A stretch of DNA of 6,420 bases from Clostridia bacterium. GTDB taxonomy: Bacteria; Bacillota; Clostridia; Saccharofermentanales; UBA5734. The stretch spans positions 1 to 6,420 of the forward strand of contig JAGPFK010000092.1 of NCBI GenBank assembly GCA_018056585.1, written 5' to 3'. The translations under genes and the position numbers were made by a program. This document shows, piece after piece, positions 1 through 5,790 of the stretch (position 1 is the stretch's first letter; every line of letters starts with the position of its first letter). Under the pieces are notes generated by a model that was given only the letters and a program-made list of their open reading frames with translations, was not told the DNA's origin and did no database searches.

Positions 1-1
1 G

Positions 2-1333
2 TATAATTATCTGGTTATGAAATCTGAAGAACTACTGCCCGTCCTGGAAGAGGCATGGAATCTAACGACTGAAGGCCGGCCGGGTCCGGTCCTTGTGAAT
101 GTGCCCAAGGATATTCTATCCGATCCGGTCAATGGTTCTGCCCCTGTTCTCCAGCCCTTACGTCATCGGCCGCCGCGTATCCCAAGTCAGGGGATGACCG
201 GCATCGTCTATGAAGCCATCTCAAAAAGCACGCGCCCCTTATTGTTGGCCGGCGGCGGCTGTATCATCGCAAAAAACGGGCCGGAACAGCTGAAAGCATT
301 TGTTGAGACCCTGAACATACCGGTGGCCACCACCCTCATGGGTAAAGGGGTTATTGCGGCCGATCATCCTTTACATTTAGGCATCCTTGGCATGCATGGC
401 ACACCTCAGGCCAATACAGCACTGGGTAAATGTGATTTGTTACTGGCGGTCGGAACGCGTTTCAGCGATCGGATCATCGGCGACCCGGAACTGTATAATC
501 AGCTTGGATCGGATAGGACCGTCATTCATGTGGACATTGATCTGGCGGAAATAGGAAAAAACATCCGGACCGATATTGAAATCGAAGATGATGCCGCGGC
601 CTTTTTTGATGCGATGTTGAAAGCTTACCCGGGCCAGCCTTTTGATGCCAACTGGAAAGACTGGTTGAATCAGCTTCAATCGATCAGACGCCGCTACGCG
701 GAGCTTGTAAAAGCCATGTATCAGGATACCAAACCTTTGCAGCCGCAATACCTTGTTCATCAGGTCGCGGAATGGCAAAAAGGGAAAAATCCGATTGTTG
801 TCACGGACGTCGGACAGCATCAAATGTTTGTTGCCCAGCACTATCCCATCGAATCGCCTCGTTCTTTCGTGACTTCAGGCGGACTCGGTACGATGGGGTT
901 CGGCCTGCCGGCGGCCATCGGCGCCTCATCGGCGAGACCTGAGCGCACAACAATCCTGTTTGCCGGCGATGGGGGCTTTCAGATGACCATTCAGGAGTTG
1001 GGAACTCTGGCCAAACTCAATTTACCGGTCAAGATTCTGATTTTTGATAATGGTTGCTTGGGTATGGTCCGTCAATGGCAAGAGCTTTTCTACGGAAAGC
1101 GGTATGGCAGTACGATTTTGGATAACAATCCTGACTTTGTCAAAATTGCCGATGCCTATGGCATCCCGGGCGGGAAGGCGGATGACGGTGCGTCATTGTC
1201 TGCGGAACTTGAAAAAGCCACCCGACGGCAAGGTCCTTATCTGATTCATTGCCTGGTTGATCCGACCGTCAATGTTTTCCCCATGATTCCTGCCGGTAAA
1301 ATGCCGCAGGACTTAATGATGCCAGGACTTTAA
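2..1333 (+). CDS. ilvB: Acetolactate synthase catalytic (large) subunit, 5' end outside the window
   Basis: ThDP-dependent enzyme that condenses two pyruvates to 2-acetolactate, or pyruvate with 2-oxobutyrate, the first common step of valine, leucine and isoleucine synthesis; cytosolic. The frame is open from base 2 and reads YNYLV before the first ATG (17). YNYLV followed by GRPGPVLVNVPKDI is the usual end of the N-terminal pyrimidine-binding domain, so roughly 120 residues lie upstream and the ATG at 17 is internal. Next come the central domain (AGGGCIIAKNG at about 248-280, then GKGVI and LGMHGTPQAN) and the C-terminal ThDP domain: GQHQMFVAQHYP, SGGLGTMGFGLPAAIGA, then GDGGFQM (about 967-987) followed by DNGCLGMVRQWQ (about 1048-1083). 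GDG and the second Asn of the usual NN pair, the metal ligands, are present; the first Asn is Asp here. It converges on ilvNC and has no small-subunit gene directly downstream. Identification is secure. Confidence 0.96.
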   Translation, partial: YNYLVMKSEELLPVLEEAWNLTTEGRPGPVLVNVPKDILSDPVNGSAPVLQPLRHRPPRIPSQGMTGIVYEAISKSTRPLLLAGGGCIIAKNGPEQLKAFVETLNIPVATTLMGKGVIAADHPLHLGILGMHGTPQANTALGKCDLLLAVGTRFSDRIIGDPELYNQLGSDRTVIHVDIDLAEIGKNIRTDIEIEDDAAAFFDAMLKAYPGQPFDANWKDWLNQLQSIRRRYAELVKAMYQDTKPLQPQYLVHQVAEWQKGKNPIVVTDVGQHQMFVAQHYPIESPRSFVTSGGLGTMGFGLPAAIGASSARPERTTILFAGDGGFQMTIQELGTLAKLNLPVKILIFDNGCLGMVRQWQELFYGKRYGSTILDNNPDFVKIADAYGIPGGKADDGASLSAELEKATRRQGPYLIHCLVDPTVNVFPMIPAGKMPQDLMMPGL

Positions 1334-1357
1334 AGGTTGTTCACTTAGAGGAAATAA

Positions 1358-1387
1358 ACAAACAGGACAGCGCGCTGTCCTGTTTGT
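1358..1387. terminator. Bidirectional intrinsic terminator between ilvB and ilvC
   Basis: A 30-bp perfect palindrome with arms ACAAACAGGACAG / CTGTCCTGTTTGT and GCGC at the centre. It folds into a 13-bp stem with a 4-nt loop. It sits in the 76-bp gap between the ilvB stop (1331-1333) and the ilvC stop (1410-1412). Read on the - strand, the stem ends in and is followed by TTTGTTTATTT, a good U-rich tail for ilvC. On the + strand the tail (TGTTTGTAGTCC) is weaker, so termination of ilvB may be less efficient. Confidence 0.85.
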
Positions 1388-1409
1388 AGTCCTGGATCTA
1401 AATCTTCAT

Positions 1410-2411
1410 TTAATCTTTTGGTTCCTCATGCCAGCTCATCAGAGCGCGTAACTCGCGGCCGACCTGTTCAACCGGATGCTGGGCTTCGATGCGGCGTCTT
1501 GACATGAAATTGGGCCGTCCGGCTTGATTTTCCAGGATCCAGTTACGGGCAAAGACACCTTCCTGGATTTCCCGAAGGACCTTTCGCATTTCATTTCTTG
1601 TCTCTTCCGTGATGATTCGGCGGCCAACGCTGTAATCACCAAATTCAGCCGTATCACTGACCGAATAACGCATACGGGAAAAGCCGCCCTCGGCAATCAT
1701 GTCAACAATCAGTTTCATTTCGTGAACACACTCATAGTAGGCGTTTTCCGGATCGTAGCCGGCCTCAACCAAAACTTCAAAACCGGCTTTCATCAGTTCG
1801 GTCACGCCACCGCACAAAACACACTGCTCGCCAAACAGATCCGTCTCGGTTTCTTCCCGGAAGGTTGTTCCCAGCAAGCCTGCACGGGCCGCACCCAGGC
1901 CATAGCCATAATCAAAAGCGATATCCCGGGCTTTGCCTGTATGGTCCTGATGAACGGCAAAAAGTGCCGGGACGCCGCGACCCTCGAGAAATTGGCTTCG
2001 AACGGTATGACCGGGGCCTTTAGGCGCAATCATAAAAACATCGATGTCGTCTGGCGGCACAATCCGGCCGAAATGGATATTAAACCCATGGGCAAAAGCC
2101 AGGGCTTTGCCGGCTTTCAGATTGGGCAGAATATTTTTTTCATAAAGATCAGGCTGCTTTTCATCGTTTACCAATATCATGATCACATCGGCTTTGGCCG
2201 CAGCTTCAGAAGACGTCATGACGGAGAAGCCGAGGCTTTCCGCTCGTGCCCAGGATTTGCTGCCTTCATAAAGGCCGACGATCACAGAAAAACCGCTGTC
2301 TCTCAAATTGAGGGCATGGGCATGTCCTTGGCTGCCAAATCCGATGATCGCAATGGTTTTATTGTCCAGCGCATGGGTTCGACATTCATTTTCTTTGTAA
2401 ATCTTTTTCAT
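1410..2411 (-). CDS. ilvC: Ketol-acid reductoisomerase (class I, short form)
   Basis: Converts 2-acetolactate (or 2-aceto-2-hydroxybutyrate) to the 2,3-dihydroxy acid by Mg2+-dependent isomerisation and NAD(P)H reduction, the second step of valine/isoleucine synthesis. The 333-aa length fits class I enzymes. The Rossmann domain has GFGSQGHAHA at 24-33, the cofactor-phosphate loop LYEGSKS at 47-53, FAHGFNIHF with His108, and APKGPGHTVR with Lys131. The C-terminal all-helical knot domain carries ETETDLFGEQ (metal ligands Asp191, Glu195), YYECVHE (Glu227, Glu231) and RYSVSDTAE (Ser252). Start choice: an in-frame ATG at 2420 directly abuts the Shine-Dalgarno sequence, leaving no spacing, whereas the ATG at 2411 lies 9 nt from it and gives the usual MKKIY start. 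It follows ilvN after one base (TAA-A-ATG), so translation is probably coupled. Confidence 0.97.
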   Translation of the reverse strand: MKKIYKENECRTHALDNKTIAIIGFGSQGHAHALNLRDSGFSVIVGLYEGSKSWARAESLGFSVMTSSEAAAKADVIMILVNDEKQPDLYEKNILPNLKAGKALAFAHGFNIHFGRIVPPDDIDVFMIAPKGPGHTVRSQFLEGRGVPALFAVHQDHTGKARDIAFDYGYGLGAARAGLLGTTFREETETDLFGEQCVLCGGVTELMKAGFEVLVEAGYDPENAYYECVHEMKLIVDMIAEGGFSRMRYSVSDTAEFGDYSVGRRIITEETRNEMRKVLREIQEGVFARNWILENQAGRPNFMSRRRIEAQHPVEQVGRELRALMSWHEEPKD

Positions 2412-2412
2412 T

Positions 2413-2958
2413 TTATGCATCCTCCTCGTCCGGCGAATATGATGGTTCCGGCTTTTCTGCGGATTCAGAAAGGTTCATGATGCGGGTTCCGCGCTCAATG
2501 GCAATCGGGCCGGTCCGAACCATTTCCAAAATGCCGTAGGGTTCCAATAGATTTTTCAACGCTTCGATTTTATCATCTTTGCCACTCAGTTCAATGGTGA
2601 TGGTGTGAGGCGAAACATCAATGATATGGCCCCTGAAAATATCAACGATTTGCAGAATTTCAGTTCGGCTGGCACCACTAGCCCGAACCTTGAAGAAAAC
2701 AAGTTCCCGCGAAAAGGATTCATTTTCCTTCAAATGGCGAACCATGAGCACATCCGGCAGTTTATGAAGCTGGCGGATGATCTGCCGGATTTGCTCTTCA
2801 TCACTGGAAAGGGTGATGGTGATGCGTGAGATAGCCGGATCCTGTGTGGTTCCAACCGCCAGGCTTTCGATGTTGTAACCGCGTCTGGCAAACAGACTGG
2901 TGACCCGATTCAGAACACCAGCGCGGTTCTCAACAAGAACAGATAAATTTTGCAGCAT
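2413..2958 (-). CDS. ilvN: Acetolactate synthase regulatory (small) subunit
   Basis: Regulatory subunit that activates the IlvB catalytic subunit and confers valine feedback inhibition. It is 181 aa. An N-terminal ACT domain (about 1-78; MLQNLSVLVENRAGVLNRV, RGYNIESLAVG, DPAISRITI) is followed by the C-terminal ALS small-subunit domain (about 83-157; REL..FFKVRASG, EILQIVDIFRGHIIDVSP, GPIAIERG). Asn11, Gly14 and Asn29, which line up with residues needed for valine sensing in E. coli IlvH, are all retained, so feedback control is expected. After about residue 160 there is an extra acidic, Ser/Pro-rich tail (ending SPDEEDA), making it slightly longer than the usual 160-170 aa. The ATG has a strong GAGGAGGT site 6 nt upstream (2965-2972). 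It is first gene of the ilvN-ilvC unit; its catalytic partner is on the opposite strand. Confidence 0.96.
   Translation of the reverse strand: MLQNLSVLVENRAGVLNRVTSLFARRGYNIESLAVGTTQDPAISRITITLSSDEEQIRQIIRQLHKLPDVLMVRHLKENESFSRELVFFKVRASGASRTEILQIVDIFRGHIIDVSPHTITIELSGKDDKIEALKNLLEPYGILEMVRTGPIAIERGTRIMNLSESAEKPEPSYSPDEEDA
2421..2427 (-). promoter_or_regulatory. ilvC ribosome binding site inside the ilvN coding end
   Basis: GAGGAGG on the - strand. It is 9 nt upstream of the ATG at 2411 and immediately next to the ATG at 2420, which rules out the earlier ATG. The same bases are the Glu-Glu-Asp codons of the last ilvN residues, so ribosomes finishing ilvN pass over this site. Confidence 0.85.
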
Positions 2959-3009
2959 GGCGCGACCTCCTCATCAGATCTATCCCATTTGCTGAAAGCA
3001 ACAGAACAT

Positions 3010-3028
3010 GTGACATTTAAAGTATCAC
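3010..3028. promoter_or_regulatory. Imperfect 19-bp dyad, possible operator of ilvNC
   Basis: GTGACATTTAAAGTATCAC pairs at 7 of 9 positions around a central A, with GTGA/TCAC outer arms. It covers the candidate -10 box and start point of the ilvN promoter, a typical repressor position. No regulator family is recognised: the arm spacing does not fit CRP- or Rex-type sites. It may be chance in an AT-rich spacer. Confidence 0.3.
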
Positions 3029-3047
3029 TTTTTGAATCAGACAGCAA
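3019..3047 (-). promoter_or_regulatory. Candidate promoter for ilvN-ilvC
   Basis: On the - strand, TTGCTG (3042-3047), a 17-nt spacer, then TACTTT (3019-3024) preceded by TGA, an extended -10 feature. Each hexamer matches consensus at only 3 of 6 positions. The predicted start near 3012 gives a leader of about 53 nt, too short for a T-box riboswitch. Readthrough from mscL is an alternative source of transcription. Confidence 0.33.
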
Positions 3048-3093
3048 CTGTTTTGCCGGATCAGTCCGAAAATGATCATTTTTTTGCGTTGAA

Positions 3094-3510
3094 TCAGACA
3101 TCACTCTTCATCGATGACTTGAGCAGATCCCGGATTTCTTCCAGCAAAACAAGATCAGCCGGTTTTTCTGGTTCTTTTGGCTCTTCTTTTCTTTGCATTT
3201 TGGAAAAGGCCTTCGCAATCAGAAAAACAACAATGGAAACAATCAGGAATGTGAGGACAGCCTGGATCAAAAGACCATAACCAATAGCAACCTCGGGTTT
3301 GATGACCACATCGTTCTGAATCACGGCTTCTGAGAGGACCAATTTCATTTCAGCAAAATTAATGTCAGCAATCAAAAAGCCAACAAACGGCATGATGATC
3401 TGATTGACAAGGCTGCTCACAATCGCGTTGAACGCAGAGCCTATTACAACGGCAACAGCCAGGTCTATGACATTACCACGGAAAATAAATTGTTTAAATT
3501 CTTTCCACAT
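3094..3510 (-). CDS. mscL: Large-conductance mechanosensitive channel
   Basis: Homopentameric inner-membrane channel that opens under membrane tension to release solutes during hypo-osmotic shock. It is 138 aa, within the family's usual size. The N-terminal amphipathic helix MWKEFKQFIFRGNVIDLAV (1-19) is the MscL signature. TM1 spans about 14-41 (AVAVVIGSAFNAIVSSLV), followed by a periplasmic loop, TM2 at about 76-102 (GLLIQAVLTFLIVSIVVF), and a charged, Lys/Glu/Pro-rich linker leading to the conserved C-terminal helix VLLEEIRDLLK (121-131). The open frame extends to an ATG at 3567, but the start at 3510 matches the family N-terminus and has AAGGAGGG 8 nt upstream; the extra 19 residues are not MscL-like. 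It is divergent from the radical SAM gene and 135 bp upstream of ilvN, with no strong terminator between. Confidence 0.96.
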   Translation of the reverse strand: MWKEFKQFIFRGNVIDLAVAVVIGSAFNAIVSSLVNQIIMPFVGFLIADINFAEMKLVLSEAVIQNDVVIKPEVAIGYGLLIQAVLTFLIVSIVVFLIAKAFSKMQRKEEPKEPEKPADLVLLEEIRDLLKSSMKSDV

Positions 3511-3518
3511 CGGATTTT

Positions 3519-3526
3519 CCCTCCTT
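3519..3526 (-). promoter_or_regulatory. mscL ribosome binding site, decides the start
   Basis: AAGGAGGG on the - strand, 8 nt before the ATG at 3510. It fixes the mscL start there and not at the in-frame ATG at 3567. Confidence 0.85.
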
Positions 3527-3558
3527 CTTTTGACCACCAGACAGGCCGGCTTATCTTT

Positions 3559-3587
3559 ATCATACAACCAGACGAATCAATAAACCA
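3559..3587 (-). promoter_or_regulatory. Weak candidate mscL promoter
   Basis: On the - strand, TATGAT (3559-3564, 5 of 6 matches to the -10 consensus) lies 17 nt from a poor -35 (TGGTTT, 3582-3587). Predicted start is near 3552, about 40 nt before the mscL ATG. Only the -10 is persuasive. Confidence 0.27.
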
Positions 3588-3612
3588 TAGGAAGAAGGCA
3601 TTTCAATTAAAG

Positions 3613-3626
3613 GGAACAAATGTTTG
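3613..3626. promoter_or_regulatory. Putative LexA/DinR (SOS) box
   Basis: GGAACAAATGTTTG matches the Bacillus-type LexA consensus CGAACRNRYGTTYC at 12 of 14 positions; only the outermost bases differ, and the GAAC-N4-GTTY core is intact. The last three bases are the first three of the -35 hexamer, so bound LexA would block RNA polymerase. The match was made by eye against a remembered consensus. Its placement on the promoter of a putative DNA-repair operon raises its credibility. Confidence 0.68.
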
Positions 3627-3652
3627 ACAACGGCTTTGAGGGGTTCTATAAT
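3624..3652 (+). promoter_or_regulatory. Perfect-consensus sigma-A promoter of the radical SAM/DUF4130 operon
   Basis: TTGACA (3624-3629), a 17-nt spacer and TATAAT (3647-3652): 12 of 12 consensus bases at optimal spacing. Predicted start is near 3659, giving a leader of about 19 nt that contains the ribosome binding site. The TTG at 3624 and the ATG at 3651 that could open the reading frame are promoter bases and cannot be starts on this transcript. Confidence 0.88.
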
Positions 3653-3664
3653 GGGATTATGTCA

Positions 3665-3672
3665 AGGGGGTG
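3665..3672 (+). promoter_or_regulatory. Ribosome binding site of the radical SAM gene
   Basis: AGGGGGTG, close to AGGAGGTG, with its core ending 5-6 nt before the ATG at 3678. Together with the upstream promoter it places the start at 3678. Confidence 0.72.
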
Positions 3673-3677
3673 GCCGG

Positions 3678-4946
3678 ATGGACCTGATCAATAAACTTGC
3701 TGTTCTGGGTGAATCAGCCCGTTATGATGTCTCCTGTTCGACCAGTGGCGTAATCCGGGAAAACCGAGGCCAGGGAATTGGCAATACAACCCTGGGCGGC
3801 ATCTGTCATACCTTTACCGAAGACGGGCGCTGCGTTTCGCTTTTAAAAGTACTCATGACCAATGTCTGTTGTTTTGATTGCGCTTACTGCGCCAACCGGC
3901 GCAGCAACGATCTTTTGCGCATTTCTTTTACGCCGGAAGAACTGGCTGAATTGACGATTGCTTTTTACCGGCGAAATTATATTGAAGGGTTGTTTTTAAG
4001 TTCCGGCATCGTCGGCAGTCCGGATCACACCACCGAACTGATGATCCGGACCCTGAGCCTGCTGCGCCAAACGGATCGCTTTCATGGCTATATCCATGCG
4101 AAGGCCATTCCGGGTACCTCACATGAGCTGCTTTTGCAATTGGGGCTGCTGGCCGACCGGGTCAGTGTGAACATCGAGCAATGCACCTTAGCCGGGCTTA
4201 GACGGCTGGCCCCGCAAAAAACGGAACAAGCGATAGCTTCGCCCATGCGTTATCTGGCGGCGAGACAGATTCAGGCGGAGGATGAGCTGGTCCGATATCA
4301 AAAGGCGCCGGCCTTCATTCCCGCAGGTCAGAGTACCCAGTTGATTGTTGGCGCCAGTCCCGAACAGGATCGTCAGATCCTGACCTTGTCCCAGCGTCTC
4401 TATCGCCAGTACCGATTAAAGCGCGTCTATTATTCCGCTTATATTCCGATCAACGATGACGCGCGCTTGCCGGCTTTGACGCAGAAGCCGCCCTTGTTAC
4501 GAGAACATCGGCTTTATCAGGCCGACTGGCTGCTGCGTTTTTATCATTTTGATGTGAAAGAATTGATGGCGCCGGAACAATCAAACCTCGATCTGGATGT
4601 TGATCCGAAATCCGCTTATGCGCTCCGTCATCCTGAATTGTTTCCAATCGAAATAAACGATGCCGAATATGAAACGCTGTTGCGTGTTCCTGGCATTGGC
4701 GTCCGATCGGCTCGAAAAATTATAGCTGCACGACGCGAAAAGAAGCTGCGTCCGGAAGATTTAAAACAGTTTAATGTCCCCCTGAAAAAAGCCCGCTGGT
4801 TTATCACCTGTAACGGCCATTACATGGGCGCGCATCATATCAACATCGATGAACTTCGATGTCTATTGGCGGATCAGGCCGGACGGGCTGAACAATCTCC
4901 GCATCAGATCAGTTTTGAGGAACTCAATCATGTTTGTGCGCCATGA
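3678..4946 (+). CDS. Putative DNA modification/repair radical SAM protein (TIGR03916-like)
   Basis: Iron-sulfur enzyme expected to cleave S-adenosylmethionine to a 5'-deoxyadenosyl radical; substrate unknown, DNA suspected. It is 422 aa. The radical SAM motif CX3CX2C is Cys64, Cys68, Cys71 in TNVCCFDCAYCANRRSND. Further cysteines at 20 (YDVSCS), 43 (GICHTF) and 52 (GRCVSLLK) precede it and recur in family members as I remember them. The barrel follows (EELAELTIAFYRRNYIEGLF at 87-106, SSGIVGSPDHT, YIHAKAIPG, RVSVNIE). Near the C-terminus, LLRVPGIGVRSARKII (334-349) is a helix-hairpin-helix motif typical of non-specific DNA binding. The start at 3678 is set by the promoter, ribosome binding site and the MDLINKLAVLGESARYDVSCS start. 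It overlaps the DUF4130 gene by 17 nt. Family assignment is confident; the reaction is unknown. Spore photoproduct lyase is a precedent for radical SAM DNA repair, but this is a different family. Confidence 0.9.
   Translation: MDLINKLAVLGESARYDVSCSTSGVIRENRGQGIGNTTLGGICHTFTEDGRCVSLLKVLMTNVCCFDCAYCANRRSNDLLRISFTPEELAELTIAFYRRNYIEGLFLSSGIVGSPDHTTELMIRTLSLLRQTDRFHGYIHAKAIPGTSHELLLQLGLLADRVSVNIEQCTLAGLRRLAPQKTEQAIASPMRYLAARQIQAEDELVRYQKAPAFIPAGQSTQLIVGASPEQDRQILTLSQRLYRQYRLKRVYYSAYIPINDDARLPALTQKPPLLREHRLYQADWLLRFYHFDVKELMAPEQSNLDLDVDPKSAYALRHPELFPIEINDAEYETLLRVPGIGVRSARKIIAARREKKLRPEDLKQFNVPLKKARWFITCNGHYMGAHHINIDELRCLLADQAGRAEQSPHQISFEELNHVCAP
4917..4922 (+). promoter_or_regulatory. Ribosome binding site of the DUF4130 gene, inside the radical SAM gene
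   Basis: GAGGAA, 7 nt before the ATG at 4930. It supports this start over earlier in-frame ATGs within the upstream gene. Confidence 0.65.
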
Positions 4947-5709
4947 ACCAACTTTCGAGGGATGTCTGTCGGCTGTCGCCTGGTGTCTCAACCAAGGTGA
5001 AAAACAGCCGGTCTTTTTGCCTGAATCGGATGAGCCAACCCTTTTGCCGGCTACTTTGATCGAAACAAAAGAACAGATTCTGCCTTTGATGTTCCGGCAG
5101 TTTACCCGCCGATTGGGAAAAAGCACCGGGGAATTTCTTGTCCGCTCCTATCATGCTTTTCTTTCTGAACAGCAGGGTATAGAAACACGGTTGTACCGTT
5201 ATTTCTATCTGGCCTGGCAGGATGGAAAAGATCCATCGAACCGGCTGCAGGATCCGGATATCGCCGCTGTCGTCAAAGCCGCCGCGAAAGTCGGCCGGGA
5301 AGCTGGCCGATACAAGGGAATTTTACGTTTCCGGCTTCTGGACGATACCCTCTATTGTGCTGACTTTTCGCCTCAATGCCATGTTCTGCCGCTGATCTTT
5401 CCACATTTTATCGACCGCTTCCAGGACCAGTCTTTTGTGATCTGTGATCAGAGACGAAAATGGGCAGCCCTTTATCAGCCAGGTCAAGGCTGTTTTCTGT
5501 TTCAGATTGCGGAGCCAGCTGAACAGAAAAAAGATCCGGACAGAGCAAACAACCAGCCCATTGAGCGGCTTTGGCAGGTATACTTTAGTAATCTTTCCAT
5601 TCCGGAGCGAAAGAATGACGCTCTGCAACGTCAGAATATTCCGCTTTCAGTAAGGCGTGACATGACGGAGTTCAGGCAGCGGGACGTTGAATCAAACGAG
5701 CTGTTGTAG
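4930..5709 (+). CDS. DUF4130 / TIGR03915-like putative DNA repair protein
   Basis: Partner of the radical SAM protein; biochemical function unknown. It is 259 aa from the ATG at 4930, close to the family's usual length of about 250. Recognisable stretches: FEGCLSAVAWCL near the N-terminus (9-20), a long helical middle, then the DUF4130 core with VGREAGRYKGILRFR (121-135), LYCADFSPQCHVLPLIFPHF (141-160; the hydrophobic-x-PHF block is characteristic), RFQDQSFVICDQRRKWAALY, LWQVYFSNLSIPERKNDALQ (214-233) and MTEF at 245-248. Its first 17 nt overlap the end of the upstream gene, so the two are co-transcribed and probably translationally coupled. In other genomes this family is linked or fused to a uracil-DNA-glycosylase-like domain; none is present here. 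There is no signal peptide or membrane segment. The family call is from remembered motifs. Confidence 0.83.
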   Translation: MFVRHEPTFEGCLSAVAWCLNQGEKQPVFLPESDEPTLLPATLIETKEQILPLMFRQFTRRLGKSTGEFLVRSYHAFLSEQQGIETRLYRYFYLAWQDGKDPSNRLQDPDIAAVVKAAAKVGREAGRYKGILRFRLLDDTLYCADFSPQCHVLPLIFPHFIDRFQDQSFVICDQRRKWAALYQPGQGCFLFQIAEPAEQKKDPDRANNQPIERLWQVYFSNLSIPERKNDALQRQNIPLSVRRDMTEFRQRDVESNELL

Positions 5710-5722
5710 TTGCCGAATATGC

Positions 5723-5759
5723 AAAAAGGCTGCCGCCGCTTCTGAGGCGGCAACAGCCT
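5723..5759 (-). terminator. Intrinsic terminator downstream of the P-loop NTPase gene
   Basis: Arms AGGCTGCCGCC (5727-5737) and GGCGGCAACAGCCT (5746-5759) form an 11-bp GC-rich stem with a 3-nt bulge and an 8-nt loop. On the - strand it is followed by TTTTTGC, so it terminates the P-loop gene, whose stop is at 5791. On the + strand, where it lies about 18 nt after the DUF4130 stop, no T-run follows, so it would act only weakly or protect the 3' end. Confidence 0.8.
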
Positions 5760-5790
5760 GACTCCGTATCATTCTCGCATGAAAAAAATG

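Noticed and set aside
2..7. An exact TATAAT just upstream of the first ATG of the ilvB frame, looking like a -10 box.
   Set aside because: The bases encode YN of YNYLV, a conserved acetolactate synthase segment in frame with the rest, so the gene continues upstream and this is coding sequence.
440..841. A 133-codon open frame on the - strand inside ilvB.
   Set aside because: Antisense shadow of ilvB without family resemblance.
2264..2270. IlvC cofactor loop LYEGSKS, with Tyr and Glu where Arg and Pro are common, hinting at NADH preference.
   Set aside because: I recall the same VGLYEGSKSW in many clostridial IlvC proteins, and both phosphate-contacting serines are kept, so it is not a peculiarity of this window.
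1524..2480. A 318-codon open frame on the + strand.
   Set aside because: It is antisense to ilvC, whose protein is unmistakable; it has no recognisable domains and no ribosome binding site of note.
3066..3085. AAAATGATCATTTT palindrome followed by T's, possible mscL terminator.
   Set aside because: The stem is AT-rich and only 7 bp; the T-run is on the + strand, the wrong side for mscL.
3032..3100. A 12-bp direct repeat, TTGAATCAGACA, at 3032-3043 and 3089-3100.
   Set aside because: Two copies 57 bp apart, one running into the mscL stop region; no further copies or structure, so probably chance.
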